Shown here in pieces: positions 16,625 to 26,151 of a DNA stretch of 64,000 bases. The position numbers and the translations under genes are program-made. Location of the stretch: NCBI GenBank assembly GCA_021647785.1, contig JAKIUC010000008.1:1-64000 (forward strand), in the 5' to 3' direction. The notes under the pieces were generated by a model that worked only from the letters and a program-made list of their open reading frames with translations, searched no databases and had not been told where the DNA came from. Position 1 is the stretch's first letter. Each line of letters begins with the position of its first letter. The DNA is from Melioribacteraceae bacterium (lineage in GTDB: Bacteria > Bacteroidota > Ignavibacteria > Ignavibacteriales > Melioribacteraceae).

Positions 16625-18622
16625 ATGCGAGTAGGATTAAAACTCTTGATTACTGCACTTGTAACATTAATTATGCTATCGTGTGCACCAAAACATTCAG
16701 AAATAGTTTTAGCCGATTTTGACGGCAATTTAATTACACTTGGTGAATTTGAGAAAGCTTATGCAAAAAATGCTGGCGGAGTTGAAGCAGCAAAAGAAGA
16801 TTCGTTACAAGAGTATCAAAAATTCTTAGATTTATACGTTATATACAAAATGAAATTACGTGATGCTTTTGTACGTGATTATAAAAATGATGAAGATCTT
16901 ATTAATGAACTAAATGATTATAAAGAGAAAGTTGGAATATCATATATTGAGGAGAAGCAGATTGTTGTCCCTGGATTAAAAAGATTTTACGACCAACGTA
17001 GTGAGGAAGTTAGAGTAAGTCATGTAATGCTTAAAAAGCAGCCTAACCCAGAAGAAAGTTTAGAGAAGATTGAAGGAATTCTTGATAGTATTAAACAAGG
17101 TGCTTCTTTTGAAGATATGGTCATAAAATACTCAGAAGATAATTTTTCAAAAACTACTGGGGGTGATATTTATTGGTTTACTGCTGGTCAAATAGTTCCT
17201 GCATTTGAGTATGCTGCTTATGAAACTCCGGTTGGAGAGATATATCCAAAAATTGTTGAAACAAAATTTGGATATCATATTCTTAAAATTACTGATAAAG
17301 AAAAAAGACGTTACAAATTAAGAGCTAAGCACATTCTTGTAAAAGTTGAAGAAGTTAGAAGAAACGTAGCTGATGCCTTACCTGGAGAAAAACCTTTAGA
17401 TAAAATTACCAGAATTAGAGAGGAAATTGTTGCTGGAGCAGACTTTGATTCATTAGCCCGCAAGTATTCTGATGACCCTGGCTCTGGTGCTAAGGGTGGT
17501 GATTTAGGGTTTTTTGAAAGACGCCAGATGGTTAAACCATTTGACGAAGCCGTTTTTGATTTAGAAATTGGTGAGCTTTCAGAAATTGTTAAGTCTCGTT
17601 TTGGTTTTCATATCATTCAACTTGTTGAAGTTATGGAATATCCACCGTATGAAGATGAACTTGAAACAATTAGGGAAATGTATAAAAAATCAAGATATGA
17701 TTACGATTATGATAGATATGTGGAAAGTTTGAAATATGGATTTCAGTATAAACTAAATGATGATGTTATTGATATTATTTCTTCTGATAAAAATGGGATA
17801 ACCTTAACTCCGGAATATCGGAATGACAGTTTGTACAGCAGCAATAAAGATAAAGTTTTAATTACATTAAATAATGATTCCTATAACATTGCTGATTTAT
17901 TTACATATCTCGAAACTCAACCTAAGTATGAAAATAAAGAACTAAAAAAATCTTTGTTAACTAAAGGTGTTAAAGATTACAGTAAAAATATTCTGTTATC
18001 GAAAAAAGCTTTAGAGCTTGAAACAACAGATAGTGAGTTTGCCAGTTTAATGAATGATTATCAGAATGGTATTTATATTTTTAAACTTCAGGAAGATGAA
18101 ATTTGGAACAGGGTTCAAATTGATTCAGCAAAATTGAGAGAAAATTATAATAAATCGAAGAATGATTTTGTTGTTAAAGGTAAAGTGAACTTTAGTGAAA
18201 TTTATACAAAAGAAGAAGATAGCATTAATGTTTATTATCAAAAGCTACTTGATGGAAGTACTTTTGATACTCTTGCAAGTACTTACACAGAAAGAAATGG
18301 TTTTAAAGCCAAATCCGGATTACATGGTTTGAAGGATGCTGATGATAGCGAACTCTCTAAACGTGCATATTCTCTAAGTAATGATGGAGATTTCTCGGAA
18401 CCATTTGAAGTTGATGGTGGTTGGGCAATTGTAAAACGTAACAATAAAATTGCTGAAAGAATTAAAACATTTGAAGAGGCTTTGCCTGAACTTTCAAGTT
18501 CTTTCCAAGAGAGTGAAAGTAAAAGACTTGAAGATAAATATATAAATGGTCTTAAAGACTTTTATAATCCAGAATATAATTATGATGAATTAGAGAATGC
18601 TTATCAGCCAGAGGAAAAATAG
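16625..18622 (+). CDS. Parvulin-type peptidyl-prolyl isomerase lipoprotein (PpiC/SurA-like)
   Basis: 665 residues from ATG 16625, chosen over a TTG 30 bases upstream because GGAG lies about 10 bases before it and the protein then begins with a proper lipoprotein signal (LIMLSC, lipid Cys20). After an N-terminal chaperone segment come two clear PpiC domains (about 127-222, VRVSHVMLKK; about 232-340, RAKHILVKVEE with KYSDDPGSGAKGGDLGFF) and a degenerate third (about 516-613). It probably folds outer-membrane proteins in the periplasm. First of three consecutive chaperone-like genes. Confidence 0.88.
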   Translation: MRVGLKLLITALVTLIMLSCAPKHSEIVLADFDGNLITLGEFEKAYAKNAGGVEAAKEDSLQEYQKFLDLYVIYKMKLRDAFVRDYKNDEDLINELNDYKEKVGISYIEEKQIVVPGLKRFYDQRSEEVRVSHVMLKKQPNPEESLEKIEGILDSIKQGASFEDMVIKYSEDNFSKTTGGDIYWFTAGQIVPAFEYAAYETPVGEIYPKIVETKFGYHILKITDKEKRRYKLRAKHILVKVEEVRRNVADALPGEKPLDKITRIREEIVAGADFDSLARKYSDDPGSGAKGGDLGFFERRQMVKPFDEAVFDLEIGELSEIVKSRFGFHIIQLVEVMEYPPYEDELETIREMYKKSRYDYDYDRYVESLKYGFQYKLNDDVIDIISSDKNGITLTPEYRNDSLYSSNKDKVLITLNNDSYNIADLFTYLETQPKYENKELKKSLLTKGVKDYSKNILLSKKALELETTDSEFASLMNDYQNGIYIFKLQEDEIWNRVQIDSAKLRENYNKSKNDFVVKGKVNFSEIYTKEEDSINVYYQKLLDGSTFDTLASTYTERNGFKAKSGLHGLKDADDSELSKRAYSLSNDGDFSEPFEVDGGWAIVKRNNKIAERIKTFEEALPELSSSFQESESKRLEDKYINGLKDFYNPEYNYDELENAYQPEEK

Positions 18623-19415
18623 AGTTGCTATTTTAAGCCTACTCTTATTGCTTTTTATAAGTTGCAGCGAAAAAAAAGAAGCTAACTATGTTGCAAGAGT
18701 AGGTGATTCATTTCTTACTGAACAGATGATTAATGATGTTGTTAATGAAAATGTTGGGAATAAATTATTCCGTGAAGAGTATATTAGGAAATGGGTTGAG
18801 AAGAGAGTAATTTATTTATCTGCTATTGATAAAGGTGTTCTAAAAAATGAAAAATATTTAAAATTAATTGATGAAGCAAAAGTTGAGATTGCAAATGCAA
18901 TTCTTATTAAAGAGTTACTTAAAAAAAATAACAGAACTATTGTAAGTCAGGAATTAGAAGAATATTTTGTCAAGAATATTTCTGAATTTAAATTAGAAGC
19001 TGAGCGGTTCATATATAATCAAGTTAGCTTTAGTAACAAAAATGCTGCAAAAAAGTTTAGGCGAAAATTAGTTTCAACTAACTGGGAGCGGATGGTAGAG
19101 GAATTTTCTAATAATAAAGCTCTCTTATTTTCAGCACAAAATAATTTGGAATATATTTATAACATTTTTCCGATGAACATCAGAGTTGAATTGAGCAAGC
19201 TAAAGAAAAATGGTGTGAGCGGAGTAATTGAAACGTCTCAAAATATTTTCACTATTTTGCAATTATTGAAAAGTTATAAAAAAAATGATGTGCCAGAGTT
19301 TCATGAAATAGAGATGGATATTAGAGAAAAATATATTGCAAAAAATAGAAAAGAGATTTACAATAATTATATAAAACAACTTTATTCAGAATATGGTTCT
19401 GAAATTGAGAGGTAG
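18597..19415 (+). CDS. SurA-like lipoprotein with no clear isomerase domain
   Basis: 272 residues. The lipobox LLLFISC (Cys23) marks an exported lipoprotein. The segment VARVGDSFLTEQMINDVV resembles the start of SurA/PpiC chaperones, and the rest is helical and lysine-rich with a very weak parvulin-like part at about 140-220 that lacks the usual HIL and GGDLG signatures. It overlaps the upstream gene by 26 bases and is followed at once by another SurA-like gene, so it is likely a specialised chaperone partner. The function is inferred from neighbours. Confidence 0.65.
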   Translation: MLISQRKNRVAILSLLLLLFISCSEKKEANYVARVGDSFLTEQMINDVVNENVGNKLFREEYIRKWVEKRVIYLSAIDKGVLKNEKYLKLIDEAKVEIANAILIKELLKKNNRTIVSQELEEYFVKNISEFKLEAERFIYNQVSFSNKNAAKKFRRKLVSTNWERMVEEFSNNKALLFSAQNNLEYIYNIFPMNIRVELSKLKKNGVSGVIETSQNIFTILQLLKSYKKNDVPEFHEIEMDIREKYIAKNRKEIYNNYIKQLYSEYGSEIER

Positions 19416-19422
19416 AAATTAT

Positions 19423-20691
19423 ATGAAGAAAATATTATTCCTTCTTGTACTGATGTTTAATATTGCATTTGGGCAAGAGGTATTAGATGAAATTGTTGCT
19501 GTTGTTGATAACGAAATAATCCTTAAATCTGAATTTGATTTAAGATTAAACATTGAAGCAGCACAAAAGAAATTTGATCCGGAAAACCCTACTAACAAGC
19601 GTAGAGTTTTGGATGGAATGATTGCAGAAAAATTACTTTATGCTCAAGCAGAATTAGATACCATTGAAGTTACTGATGAAGAAATCTCTCAGCAGTTAGA
19701 TTATCAGATGAACTATTTTATTCAGCAGTATGGTTCTAAAGAGCGAGTTGAAGAGACATACGGAATGACTATTGAAAAAATTAAAAGAGAATTCCGAGAA
19801 GAGACTAAGAAAAACTTGATGGCTCAAAAAGTTCAGCAGCAAAAATTTGGACAAATAGAAGTAACACGTAGAGAAGTTTTTGAGTTTTACGATTCTTATA
19901 AAGATTCACTTGGCTTAATTCCTGAAAAATTCACACTTGGGCATATTTTCATTAATCCTAAAAAGAACACAAGTGTAAAGGATAAGGCAAGAAAATTAGC
20001 CGAATCCCTGTTAGACTCACTTAGGCATGGGGCTGATTTTGCTCAGCTTGCTACAAAGTATTCTGATGATCCGGGAAGTAAAACACAAGGCGGCGATTTA
20101 GGGAGTGTGCAGCGTGGTGTTTTTTATCCGGAATTTGAATCTGCTGCATTTGCTTTAGAGGAGAAAGAAATATCGGGTGTAGTTGAATCTCCAGTTGGAT
20201 TTCATATTATCCAATTACTTGAAAGGAAGGGAAATCAAATCCATACAAGACATATTTTGATAATGATTAAAAGTGATGATGAATCTGACCTGAAGGCAAT
20301 TGAATTTTTAACGGAGATAAAAGATAGTATCCGTAAAGGGTTTGAAACATTTGAGTATTATGCGAAGAAATATAGTGATGACAAAGAGACCGCAAAATTT
20401 AGTGGTAAATTAGGTACAATGGAAGCAGGGCAGTTAGATAAACAATTGCTATCAACTGTTTACGGTATGGAGGAAGGAGAAATATCCCCTCCTAAAAAAC
20501 TTAATACCGACCAAAAGAATTATGGATATCATATTGTGAAATTGTATAGAAGAATTCCGGAACATGTTGCAAATATTGAAGATGATTTTGAGGATATTGA
20601 ACGCCTTGCTCAATTTAGGAAGCGTGAGTTACTTTACAAAGAGTGGGTTGAAGAATTAAAATCGCATATCTATTGGGAAATTAAAATTTAG
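19423..20691 (+). CDS. surA: SurA-like periplasmic chaperone / peptidyl-prolyl isomerase
   Basis: 422 residues from ATG 19423, chosen over an upstream in-frame ATG because GAGAGG lies before it and it gives a clean signal peptide (MKKILFLLVLMFNIAFGQ). Order: SurA N-terminal chaperone domain (DEIVAVVDNEIILKSEFDLR, about 20-165), PpiC domain 1 (about 169-265, with KYSDDPGSKTQGGDLG) and PpiC domain 2 (about 272-380), as in E. coli SurA. It guides unfolded outer-membrane barrels across the periplasm. Third chaperone gene in the row. Confidence 0.88.
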   Translation: MKKILFLLVLMFNIAFGQEVLDEIVAVVDNEIILKSEFDLRLNIEAAQKKFDPENPTNKRRVLDGMIAEKLLYAQAELDTIEVTDEEISQQLDYQMNYFIQQYGSKERVEETYGMTIEKIKREFREETKKNLMAQKVQQQKFGQIEVTRREVFEFYDSYKDSLGLIPEKFTLGHIFINPKKNTSVKDKARKLAESLLDSLRHGADFAQLATKYSDDPGSKTQGGDLGSVQRGVFYPEFESAAFALEEKEISGVVESPVGFHIIQLLERKGNQIHTRHILIMIKSDDESDLKAIEFLTEIKDSIRKGFETFEYYAKKYSDDKETAKFSGKLGTMEAGQLDKQLLSTVYGMEEGEISPPKKLNTDQKNYGYHIVKLYRRIPEHVANIEDDFEDIERLAQFRKRELLYKEWVEELKSHIYWEIKI

Positions 20692-20698
20692 GTGAAAT

Positions 20699-21691
20699 TT
20701 GAGTTTAAGTGAAAAGAATATTGACGATGTTAAATTAGTTGAAAAACTTAGTGAATCTGTTGTGAAAATTAAAAGTGAAATTCATAAAGTTATTGTTGGG
20801 CAAGATAAAATAATTGAAAATTTATTAGTATCACTCTTTGCCGGTGGGCATACGCTTCTAGTTGGTGTTCCCGGTTTAGCAAAAACCTTATTGATAAAGA
20901 CTGTTGCAGATGTTTTGGATCTCGATTTTAGCAGAATCCAATTTACCCCTGATTTAATGCCTGGTGATATTACTGGAACAGAAATTATTGAAGAAGATCA
21001 GATTACAAAGAAGAGAGGGTTTAAATTTATACGTGGTCCAATTTTTGCAAATATTGTTTTAGCCGATGAAATTAATAGAACACCCCCTAAAACACAAGCT
21101 GCACTACTTGAAGCAATGCAGGAACACAATGTAACAGCAATGGGGAACACGTATAAACTGGATGAACCATTTTTTGTGCTTGCCACACAAAACCCAATAG
21201 AGCAGGAAGGAACTTACCCACTTCCTGAAGCACAGTTAGATAGATTCATGTTTAACCTTTGGCTAGAGTACCCAACTTATCAGGAAGAGATTGAAGTAGT
21301 TAAATCGACTACTACTGATGTAGTTCCGCAATTGGAAAAAGTTGTTACTAAAGCTGAACTATGCGAATTTCAAAAACTTGTAAAAAGGGTTCCCGTTGCA
21401 GATAATGTTATTGAATATGCTATTAAAAAAGTAATAGAAACACGACCAGAGACGACAGATAATCCGAAACTTAGAGACTGGATAAGCTGGGGAGCTGGTC
21501 CTCGAGCATCGCAATATTTAATTATAGCTGCTAAAACAAAAGCAATAATGGAAGGACGCTACACACCAAGCATTGATGATGTTCGGGATTCCCTAATTCC
21601 AGTTTTACGGCATAGAATTATTCCAAACTTTAATGCAGAAGCTGATGGAATTTCTTCTTTAGATATTATTAATAATTTGATGAATGATTAA
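20699..21691 (+). CDS. MoxR-family AAA+ ATPase
   Basis: 330 residues from TTG 20699, with AGGTG just upstream. Walker A GVPGLAKT (56-63), Walker B VLADEINR (Asp123, Glu124), the sensor region LATQNPIEQEGTYPLPEAQL and the C-terminal lid are all standard for MoxR, a chaperone-like ATPase often paired with von Willebrand-domain proteins. No such partner is here; instead it lies between a SurA-like gene and an M23 lipoprotein with an 8-base overlap, which suggests a role in envelope assembly in this operon. Confidence 0.93.
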   Translation: MSLSEKNIDDVKLVEKLSESVVKIKSEIHKVIVGQDKIIENLLVSLFAGGHTLLVGVPGLAKTLLIKTVADVLDLDFSRIQFTPDLMPGDITGTEIIEEDQITKKRGFKFIRGPIFANIVLADEINRTPPKTQAALLEAMQEHNVTAMGNTYKLDEPFFVLATQNPIEQEGTYPLPEAQLDRFMFNLWLEYPTYQEEIEVVKSTTTDVVPQLEKVVTKAELCEFQKLVKRVPVADNVIEYAIKKVIETRPETTDNPKLRDWISWGAGPRASQYLIIAAKTKAIMEGRYTPSIDDVRDSLIPVLRHRIIPNFNAEADGISSLDIINNLMND

Positions 21692-22961
21692 TGCTGCTAT
21701 GAATTCTTATTGCACCAAACATTTATTGATAGTTCTACTATTAACTTTCCCAATATTATTCTCTTGTTCAAATAAAACTGAATCTGAAAGTGAAAAGGAA
21801 AAAATTGAAATTCCAATGCCAAATATATATGGGCTTTTTACAGATACGTTAAAAGTCTTTGAGGGTGTTGTTAAAAAGAATGAAACTTTAACCGATATTT
21901 TATTACCTCACAATATATCCTACAAAACAATCTCAAAAATTGCAGAGATTGCAAAAGAGAAATTTAATGTTCGCAAAATAAATAGTGGAAAGAAGTATAA
22001 AATATATTCACAAATAGATTCGGTAGAAACGGTTCACTATTTTGTTTATGAAAGTAGTCCAGTAAATTTTGCTATTATCAACTTTACCGATTCAGTAATT
22101 ACAATTAGTACAGGTGCTAAAGAGATTGAGTTAAGAGAGAGAACAGCATCTGGAATTATTACTAATTCACTCTATATGACTCTTAAAAATCAAAAAATAA
22201 GCGACCTCTTAGCACTAAAAATGGCAGAAGTATATGCCTGGCAAATTGATTTTTACCACGTTCAAGAGGGAGATAATTTTAAAGTTATTTTTGAAGAAAA
22301 ATTTATAGATGGCGAATTTGTTGGGGTTGGTGATATTAAGTCAGCCTATTTTCAGCATCGTAAAAATAATTTTTATGCTTTTTACTATGAACAAAATGGA
22401 GATGGAGAGTATTTTGACGAAGAGGGTAATAGTCTTAGAAAAGCATTTTTGAAATCGCCACTAAAGTTTGGACGAATGACATCAAGCTTTAGCAGACGTC
22501 GCTTTCATCCGGTACTTCATAAGTTTAAGGCTCATCTCGGAACAGATTATGCTGCACCCTCCGGAACTCCAATTCATGCAACTGGGGATGGAGTTGTTAT
22601 TGAAGCAAGGTACAAACGCAGCAACGGAAATTATGTTAAAATTAGACATAATGGTACATTCATGACACAGTATTTGCACATGTCAAAAATTGCGAATGGG
22701 ATACGCACTGGCGTTGCAGTAAAGCAAGATCAGGTTATTGGATTTGTTGGTATGACTGGCTTGGCTACTGGTCCTCATGTTTGTTATAGGTTCTGGAAAA
22801 ATGGGGAACAAGTAAATCACAGAAGAGAGAAAGTAAAATCATCAAACCCAATTGCAAAGGAAAACAGTATTAAATATCAGATTTATATCGATTCTGTTAA
22901 AACCATTCTTGATTCCATAGCTTTTGCTCAGCAGGGTGCTACCATTACTTCAAAAAATTAA
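21684..22961 (+). CDS. M23 (LytM) peptidase-domain lipoprotein
   Basis: 425 residues. The signal ends in the lipobox ILFSC (Cys28); ATG 21699 is an alternative start. Residues about 55-240 form an OapA/LysM-like region (KKNETLTDILLPHNISYKTI) typical of cell-wall hydrolases. The M23 core lies at about 265-385: His284/Asp288 (HLGTD), His332 (YLHMS) and His365 (GPHVCYRF) fit the zinc site, so it should be an active peptidoglycan endopeptidase. It overlaps the moxR stop by 8 bases. Confidence 0.9.
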   Translation: MINAAMNSYCTKHLLIVLLLTFPILFSCSNKTESESEKEKIEIPMPNIYGLFTDTLKVFEGVVKKNETLTDILLPHNISYKTISKIAEIAKEKFNVRKINSGKKYKIYSQIDSVETVHYFVYESSPVNFAIINFTDSVITISTGAKEIELRERTASGIITNSLYMTLKNQKISDLLALKMAEVYAWQIDFYHVQEGDNFKVIFEEKFIDGEFVGVGDIKSAYFQHRKNNFYAFYYEQNGDGEYFDEEGNSLRKAFLKSPLKFGRMTSSFSRRRFHPVLHKFKAHLGTDYAAPSGTPIHATGDGVVIEARYKRSNGNYVKIRHNGTFMTQYLHMSKIANGIRTGVAVKQDQVIGFVGMTGLATGPHVCYRFWKNGEQVNHRREKVKSSNPIAKENSIKYQIYIDSVKTILDSIAFAQQGATITSKN

Positions 22962-23037
22962 AATGCAAACAAATGAATATATTTAAAAATATTTTAATAC
23001 ATTATATTGCATTGATAAAAAAATAATTATTCGAATA

Positions 23038-24693
23038 TTGAAACAGAGTAGAGAAAATAGTTTTCATCAGGTTCAAAAGAAATTAATGATTGCACCATTA
23101 CAATTATTAGCAGGGCTACTTATAATTGCTGGCGTTTTTGCACTTCTCTTTGAAATTAAATATTTTGCTGATTTTTCACTTGAAATCTATCTTGGCAGAT
23201 TAGTTGCAACTCTCATAGGATTTATTGTCCTTTTTCTTACTTATTTTGAATTTGGGAAAAAGCACCCTGTTTTTCTTATTCACACATTATTAGTAACAAT
23301 AATTCTCTCATTTACTTCAATAATTCTTAAAGTACCTGAATCTATTTTCATCAATTCTCAATTGTTATCTCTATTGATATTTACATCTGCACTATTTTTA
23401 AGTTGGGATATTAAAAACCAGATTATAGTTGCAATCTATTATAATCTCTTATTTGCAATCTCAATATTATTAAATAATGAAACCATTTATTTTCTTCCAA
23501 ACTTTTTTGCAGCTTTTATATTTGTTATTTTCGTTAGTTTGCTTAGTGTTATGGCAGCCGCTCTTAATTATAGATTACGAAGTGAAGCAGTAGAGAAATC
23601 GATTGAAGCTCAGAACTATTTAGAAAATGCGATTGAAGGGATATTTAAAATATCTGTAAATGGAAACTTTCTCTCTGCTAACCCGGCAATTGCTAATATT
23701 TTAAAATTTAGTTCAAAAGAAAAATTAATAGAAAACATTACATTTGAAGAATTATTTAGTGATAAGAAAGATTATAAAAATTTTATGTCGGAAGTATTGG
23801 ATAAAAATAGAGTTTATGATTTCGAGGTTTCTTTCAAAGATTATTTTAAGGAGGAGACATTTGTAATTCTAAATGCAAGAGCAATATTAAACAACCAGGA
23901 TGAAATAGTTTCAATAGAAGGAAGTCTTTTTGATATTACAGAGAGGGTGTTAGCCCAAGAAAAAATAAAAGAGTATAACCTTGAGTTAGAGAAATTGAAT
24001 AAGAGCAAAGATAAATTCTTCTCAATAGTTGCACACGATTTAATGTCTCCATTTACATCATTACTTGGTTATTCCGAAATTTTACATAACGAATCGGAAG
24101 ATTTGAGTAAAGAAGAAGTAAAAGAATTTTCCGGAGATATTCATAATGTGGCTGCCAAAGCTCATAATTTATTAGAAAATCTTCTGAGTTGGTCAAGCAT
24201 TCAAACAAATAGAACTCACTTTTATCCAAATAAATTTATTGTTTATCCCATTGTTGAAGATGTACTTCAATTAAGTAAAGGGAATGCCGACCAAAAGGGA
24301 ATTACGCTGCAAAATAATATTCCAAATAATTTTTCGATGGTTGCAGATATAAATATGGTAAATGCTGTTTTTAGAAATTTAGTTGCAAATTCTGTGAAGT
24401 TCACAAATTCTGGTGGTACCATTAGTGTTGGAATAAGTGAGAACGAGTATTTTAATGAATTTTATGTTGAAGATACTGGTATTGGAATTTCAGATATTGA
24501 CAAAGAGAAATTATTCAAAATTGATGTACACCATTCTGAAATTGGTACAAATAGTGAAAAAGGAACAGGGCTTGGTCTAATACTTTGTGCTGAATTTGTG
24601 GAAAAACACTTAGGTACTATTTACGTTGAAAGTAAAATCGGTAAAGGAAGTAAATTCATTTTCACCATAAGTAAGAATTTTGAAGGTGCATAG
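23038..24693 (+). CDS. Membrane PAS-domain sensor histidine kinase
   Basis: 551 residues from TTG 23038; no strong ribosome site is seen. About six hydrophobic helices at 15-180, a PAS domain at about 195-310 (ENAIEGIFKISVNGNFLSAN, ending FDITER), HisKA with His333 (VAHDLMSPF), then HATPase (NLVANSVKFT, VEDTGIGIS, GTGLGLIL). No receiver gene is adjacent, so its partner is unknown. It lies 76 bases after the M23 gene and 38 bases before tRNA-Glu. Confidence 0.87.
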   Translation: MKQSRENSFHQVQKKLMIAPLQLLAGLLIIAGVFALLFEIKYFADFSLEIYLGRLVATLIGFIVLFLTYFEFGKKHPVFLIHTLLVTIILSFTSIILKVPESIFINSQLLSLLIFTSALFLSWDIKNQIIVAIYYNLLFAISILLNNETIYFLPNFFAAFIFVIFVSLLSVMAAALNYRLRSEAVEKSIEAQNYLENAIEGIFKISVNGNFLSANPAIANILKFSSKEKLIENITFEELFSDKKDYKNFMSEVLDKNRVYDFEVSFKDYFKEETFVILNARAILNNQDEIVSIEGSLFDITERVLAQEKIKEYNLELEKLNKSKDKFFSIVAHDLMSPFTSLLGYSEILHNESEDLSKEEVKEFSGDIHNVAAKAHNLLENLLSWSSIQTNRTHFYPNKFIVYPIVEDVLQLSKGNADQKGITLQNNIPNNFSMVADINMVNAVFRNLVANSVKFTNSGGTISVGISENEYFNEFYVEDTGIGISDIDKEKLFKIDVHHSEIGTNSEKGTGLGLILCAEFVEKHLGTIYVESKIGKGSKFIFTISKNFEGA

Positions 24694-24731
24694 TTTCTCC
24701 GTTTGTTGTAAGTTTGTTCTCTAATAATTTT

Positions 24732-24804
24732 GGCGCGTTCGTCTAGTGGTTTAGGACGCTGGCCTCTCACGCCGGTAACACGGGTTCGAATCCCGTACGC
24801 GCTA
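24732..24804 (+). tRNA. tRNA-Glu (anticodon CTC)
   Basis: 73 bases folding as a cloverleaf: acceptor GGCGCGT pairs with ACGCGCT (one G-T at the end), anticodon loop CTCTCAC with anticodon CTC, T-loop GGTTCGAATCC, discriminator A. No CCA is encoded. The D loop has one T more than is common. A Fic gene remnant begins 40 bases after its 3' end. Confidence 0.95.
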
Positions 24805-24844
24805 CTACTTCAAAAAGAAGGGATTGAAACACAATCTTATTTAA

Positions 24845-25024
24845 TTATCTTCAAGTATAATACCTACAGTTTATCGTGATGATTATTTACTTGCATTAAA
24901 AAAAACAACTAACCAAAAAGATACGAGGGCATATATAGAAATGCTATCAAAAGCTCATAGATTTAGCTCTAAACTGGATTGTGGAATAAAAATAATTAGA
25001 AAGCAGTTTAATAAAAATACTTAG
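24845..25024 (+). pseudogene. Remnant of the C-terminal end of a Fic-family protein
   Basis: The frame from 24845 reads SIIPTVYRDDYLLALKKTTN, then RAYIEMLSKAHRFSSKLD, and stops at TAG 25024. This matches the characteristic tail of larger Fic-domain (AMPylase-type) proteins (IPTVYRDDYLxALR ... AQRF). A stop codon precedes it directly and no Fic core motif (HPFxxGNGR) exists upstream, so it is a fragment without function. Its position right behind tRNA-Glu suggests a leftover of an element once inserted there. Confidence 0.6.
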
Positions 25025-25185
25025 AACCCGAATTGCTGTTTGTTTTGCAAGTGGTTATTTTAGTTCATAGTTTTTTTGCAATCAATTACTAAATAATTAA
25101 TTACAACATAAAAATAAACCAATAGGTTCTTGAACTACTAACTTATCCCGAATCTTATTAATAGCTCAAACGAACTTTAAATAGT
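25025..25185. other. Intergenic, AT-rich, no gene seen
   Basis: Together with the Fic fragment this makes about 380 bases without an intact gene between tRNA-Glu and the DUF1207 gene. Nothing else recognisable was found; a promoter for the next gene should lie here but was not resolved. Confidence 0.4.
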
Positions 25186-26052
25186 ATGATAAAATTTCCC
25201 ATTATTCTTCTCTCCTTTCTATTTCTTTTTTCGCAAATCAGTTTTGCCCAAAAAAATAAATATGAACTATTTCCTGACGGACAAAATTTTATGCCGTTAA
25301 AGGCATCTCATCAAGAAGCTCGTTTAGGAATTCTTTATTATCCGGAGAATGGATTTCTAAAAGTTGATATAGGAAATTCATCCGATTTATTTGCAATTAA
25401 TTTTAGCGATAATGATAAACTTACACTTGCAATCGATTTTATGGCTTATGCACTTTCAATAAATTATGCAGGCAGAAGATTACAGATTTCAGTTCTCGAT
25501 GGATTTTTTGGAGGACACGCTGCATATCGTTTAAGTTTTGAAAATAGAAATATACTTATGCGATTTAGAATAATTCATAACAGTGCCCATTTTGTTGATG
25601 GACTTTGGGATACTGGAGCAAACGACTGGATTGGAGAAGATAAACCAATTCCATTTACTCAAGATTTTGGTGAAATTACAGTTGCTGATGAACATATTCT
25701 AAATTTTGGTGTCTTAAAATATTACGGAAGTGCTGCCTATGCTGCTTTGGTAAGACCAGCAGAGTTACAGAAATGGTTTTTTAATGCCGGAATTGAAATC
25801 AGTTCAGATAAAATATTTGGGAGTGTTTTACAAAAGCCAGTGAATCTTTTCTTTGCATCGCATAATGTTTTTGCTGGTAAACCAGAATATAAACTGAGTA
25901 CAAATAATATACTTGGAGTAAAATTTGGTGAATGGTACGGAAAAGGATTGGTTCTCTATCTTTCGTACTATTACGGAAATCATAAATTTAATGAATACTA
26001 TTTCAAGCGTGTTAGTCAATTTGGAATTGGTTTTAATGTTGACTTCTTTTAA
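25186..26052 (+). CDS. DUF1207-like outer-membrane protein
   Basis: 288 residues. The signal peptide ends near ISFAQ. The body matches DUF1207: FMPLKASHQEARLGILYY, IIHNSAHFVDGLWD, and a run of alternating beta strands to a final aromatic residue (GIGFNVDFF), typical of an outer-membrane barrel. The family has no known function. It stands alone, with the convergent SGNH pair downstream. Confidence 0.75.
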   Translation: MIKFPIILLSFLFLFSQISFAQKNKYELFPDGQNFMPLKASHQEARLGILYYPENGFLKVDIGNSSDLFAINFSDNDKLTLAIDFMAYALSINYAGRRLQISVLDGFFGGHAAYRLSFENRNILMRFRIIHNSAHFVDGLWDTGANDWIGEDKPIPFTQDFGEITVADEHILNFGVLKYYGSAAYAALVRPAELQKWFFNAGIEISSDKIFGSVLQKPVNLFFASHNVFAGKPEYKLSTNNILGVKFGEWYGKGLVLYLSYYYGNHKFNEYYFKRVSQFGIGFNVDFF

Positions 26053-26067
26053 TCCAAAAAGGTTGCA

Positions 26068-26151
26068 GAACGAATCTGAATTGGAAACAGAAGGAATCCG
26101 AATTGGAAACAGAAGGAATCCGAATTGGTAGCTGAGCGAAGCCGAAGCTAC
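26068..26151. repeat. 22-base tandem repeat followed by a REP-like hairpin
   Basis: A 22-base unit (GGAAACAGAAGGAATCCGAATT) occurs as two exact copies (26083-26104, 26105-26126) after a partial degenerate copy (26068-26082). It runs directly into the hairpin GTAGCT ... AGCTAC (26128-26133 with 26146-26151). The first bases of the hairpin, TTGGTAGCTGAGCG, are identical to 925-938. It fills the gap between convergent genes. Confidence 0.8.

Noticed and set aside
26068-26127. Possible CRISPR-like repeats
   Set aside because: The copies are directly adjacent with no spacers; it is a simple tandem repeat. No other spaced repeats or cas genes are present.
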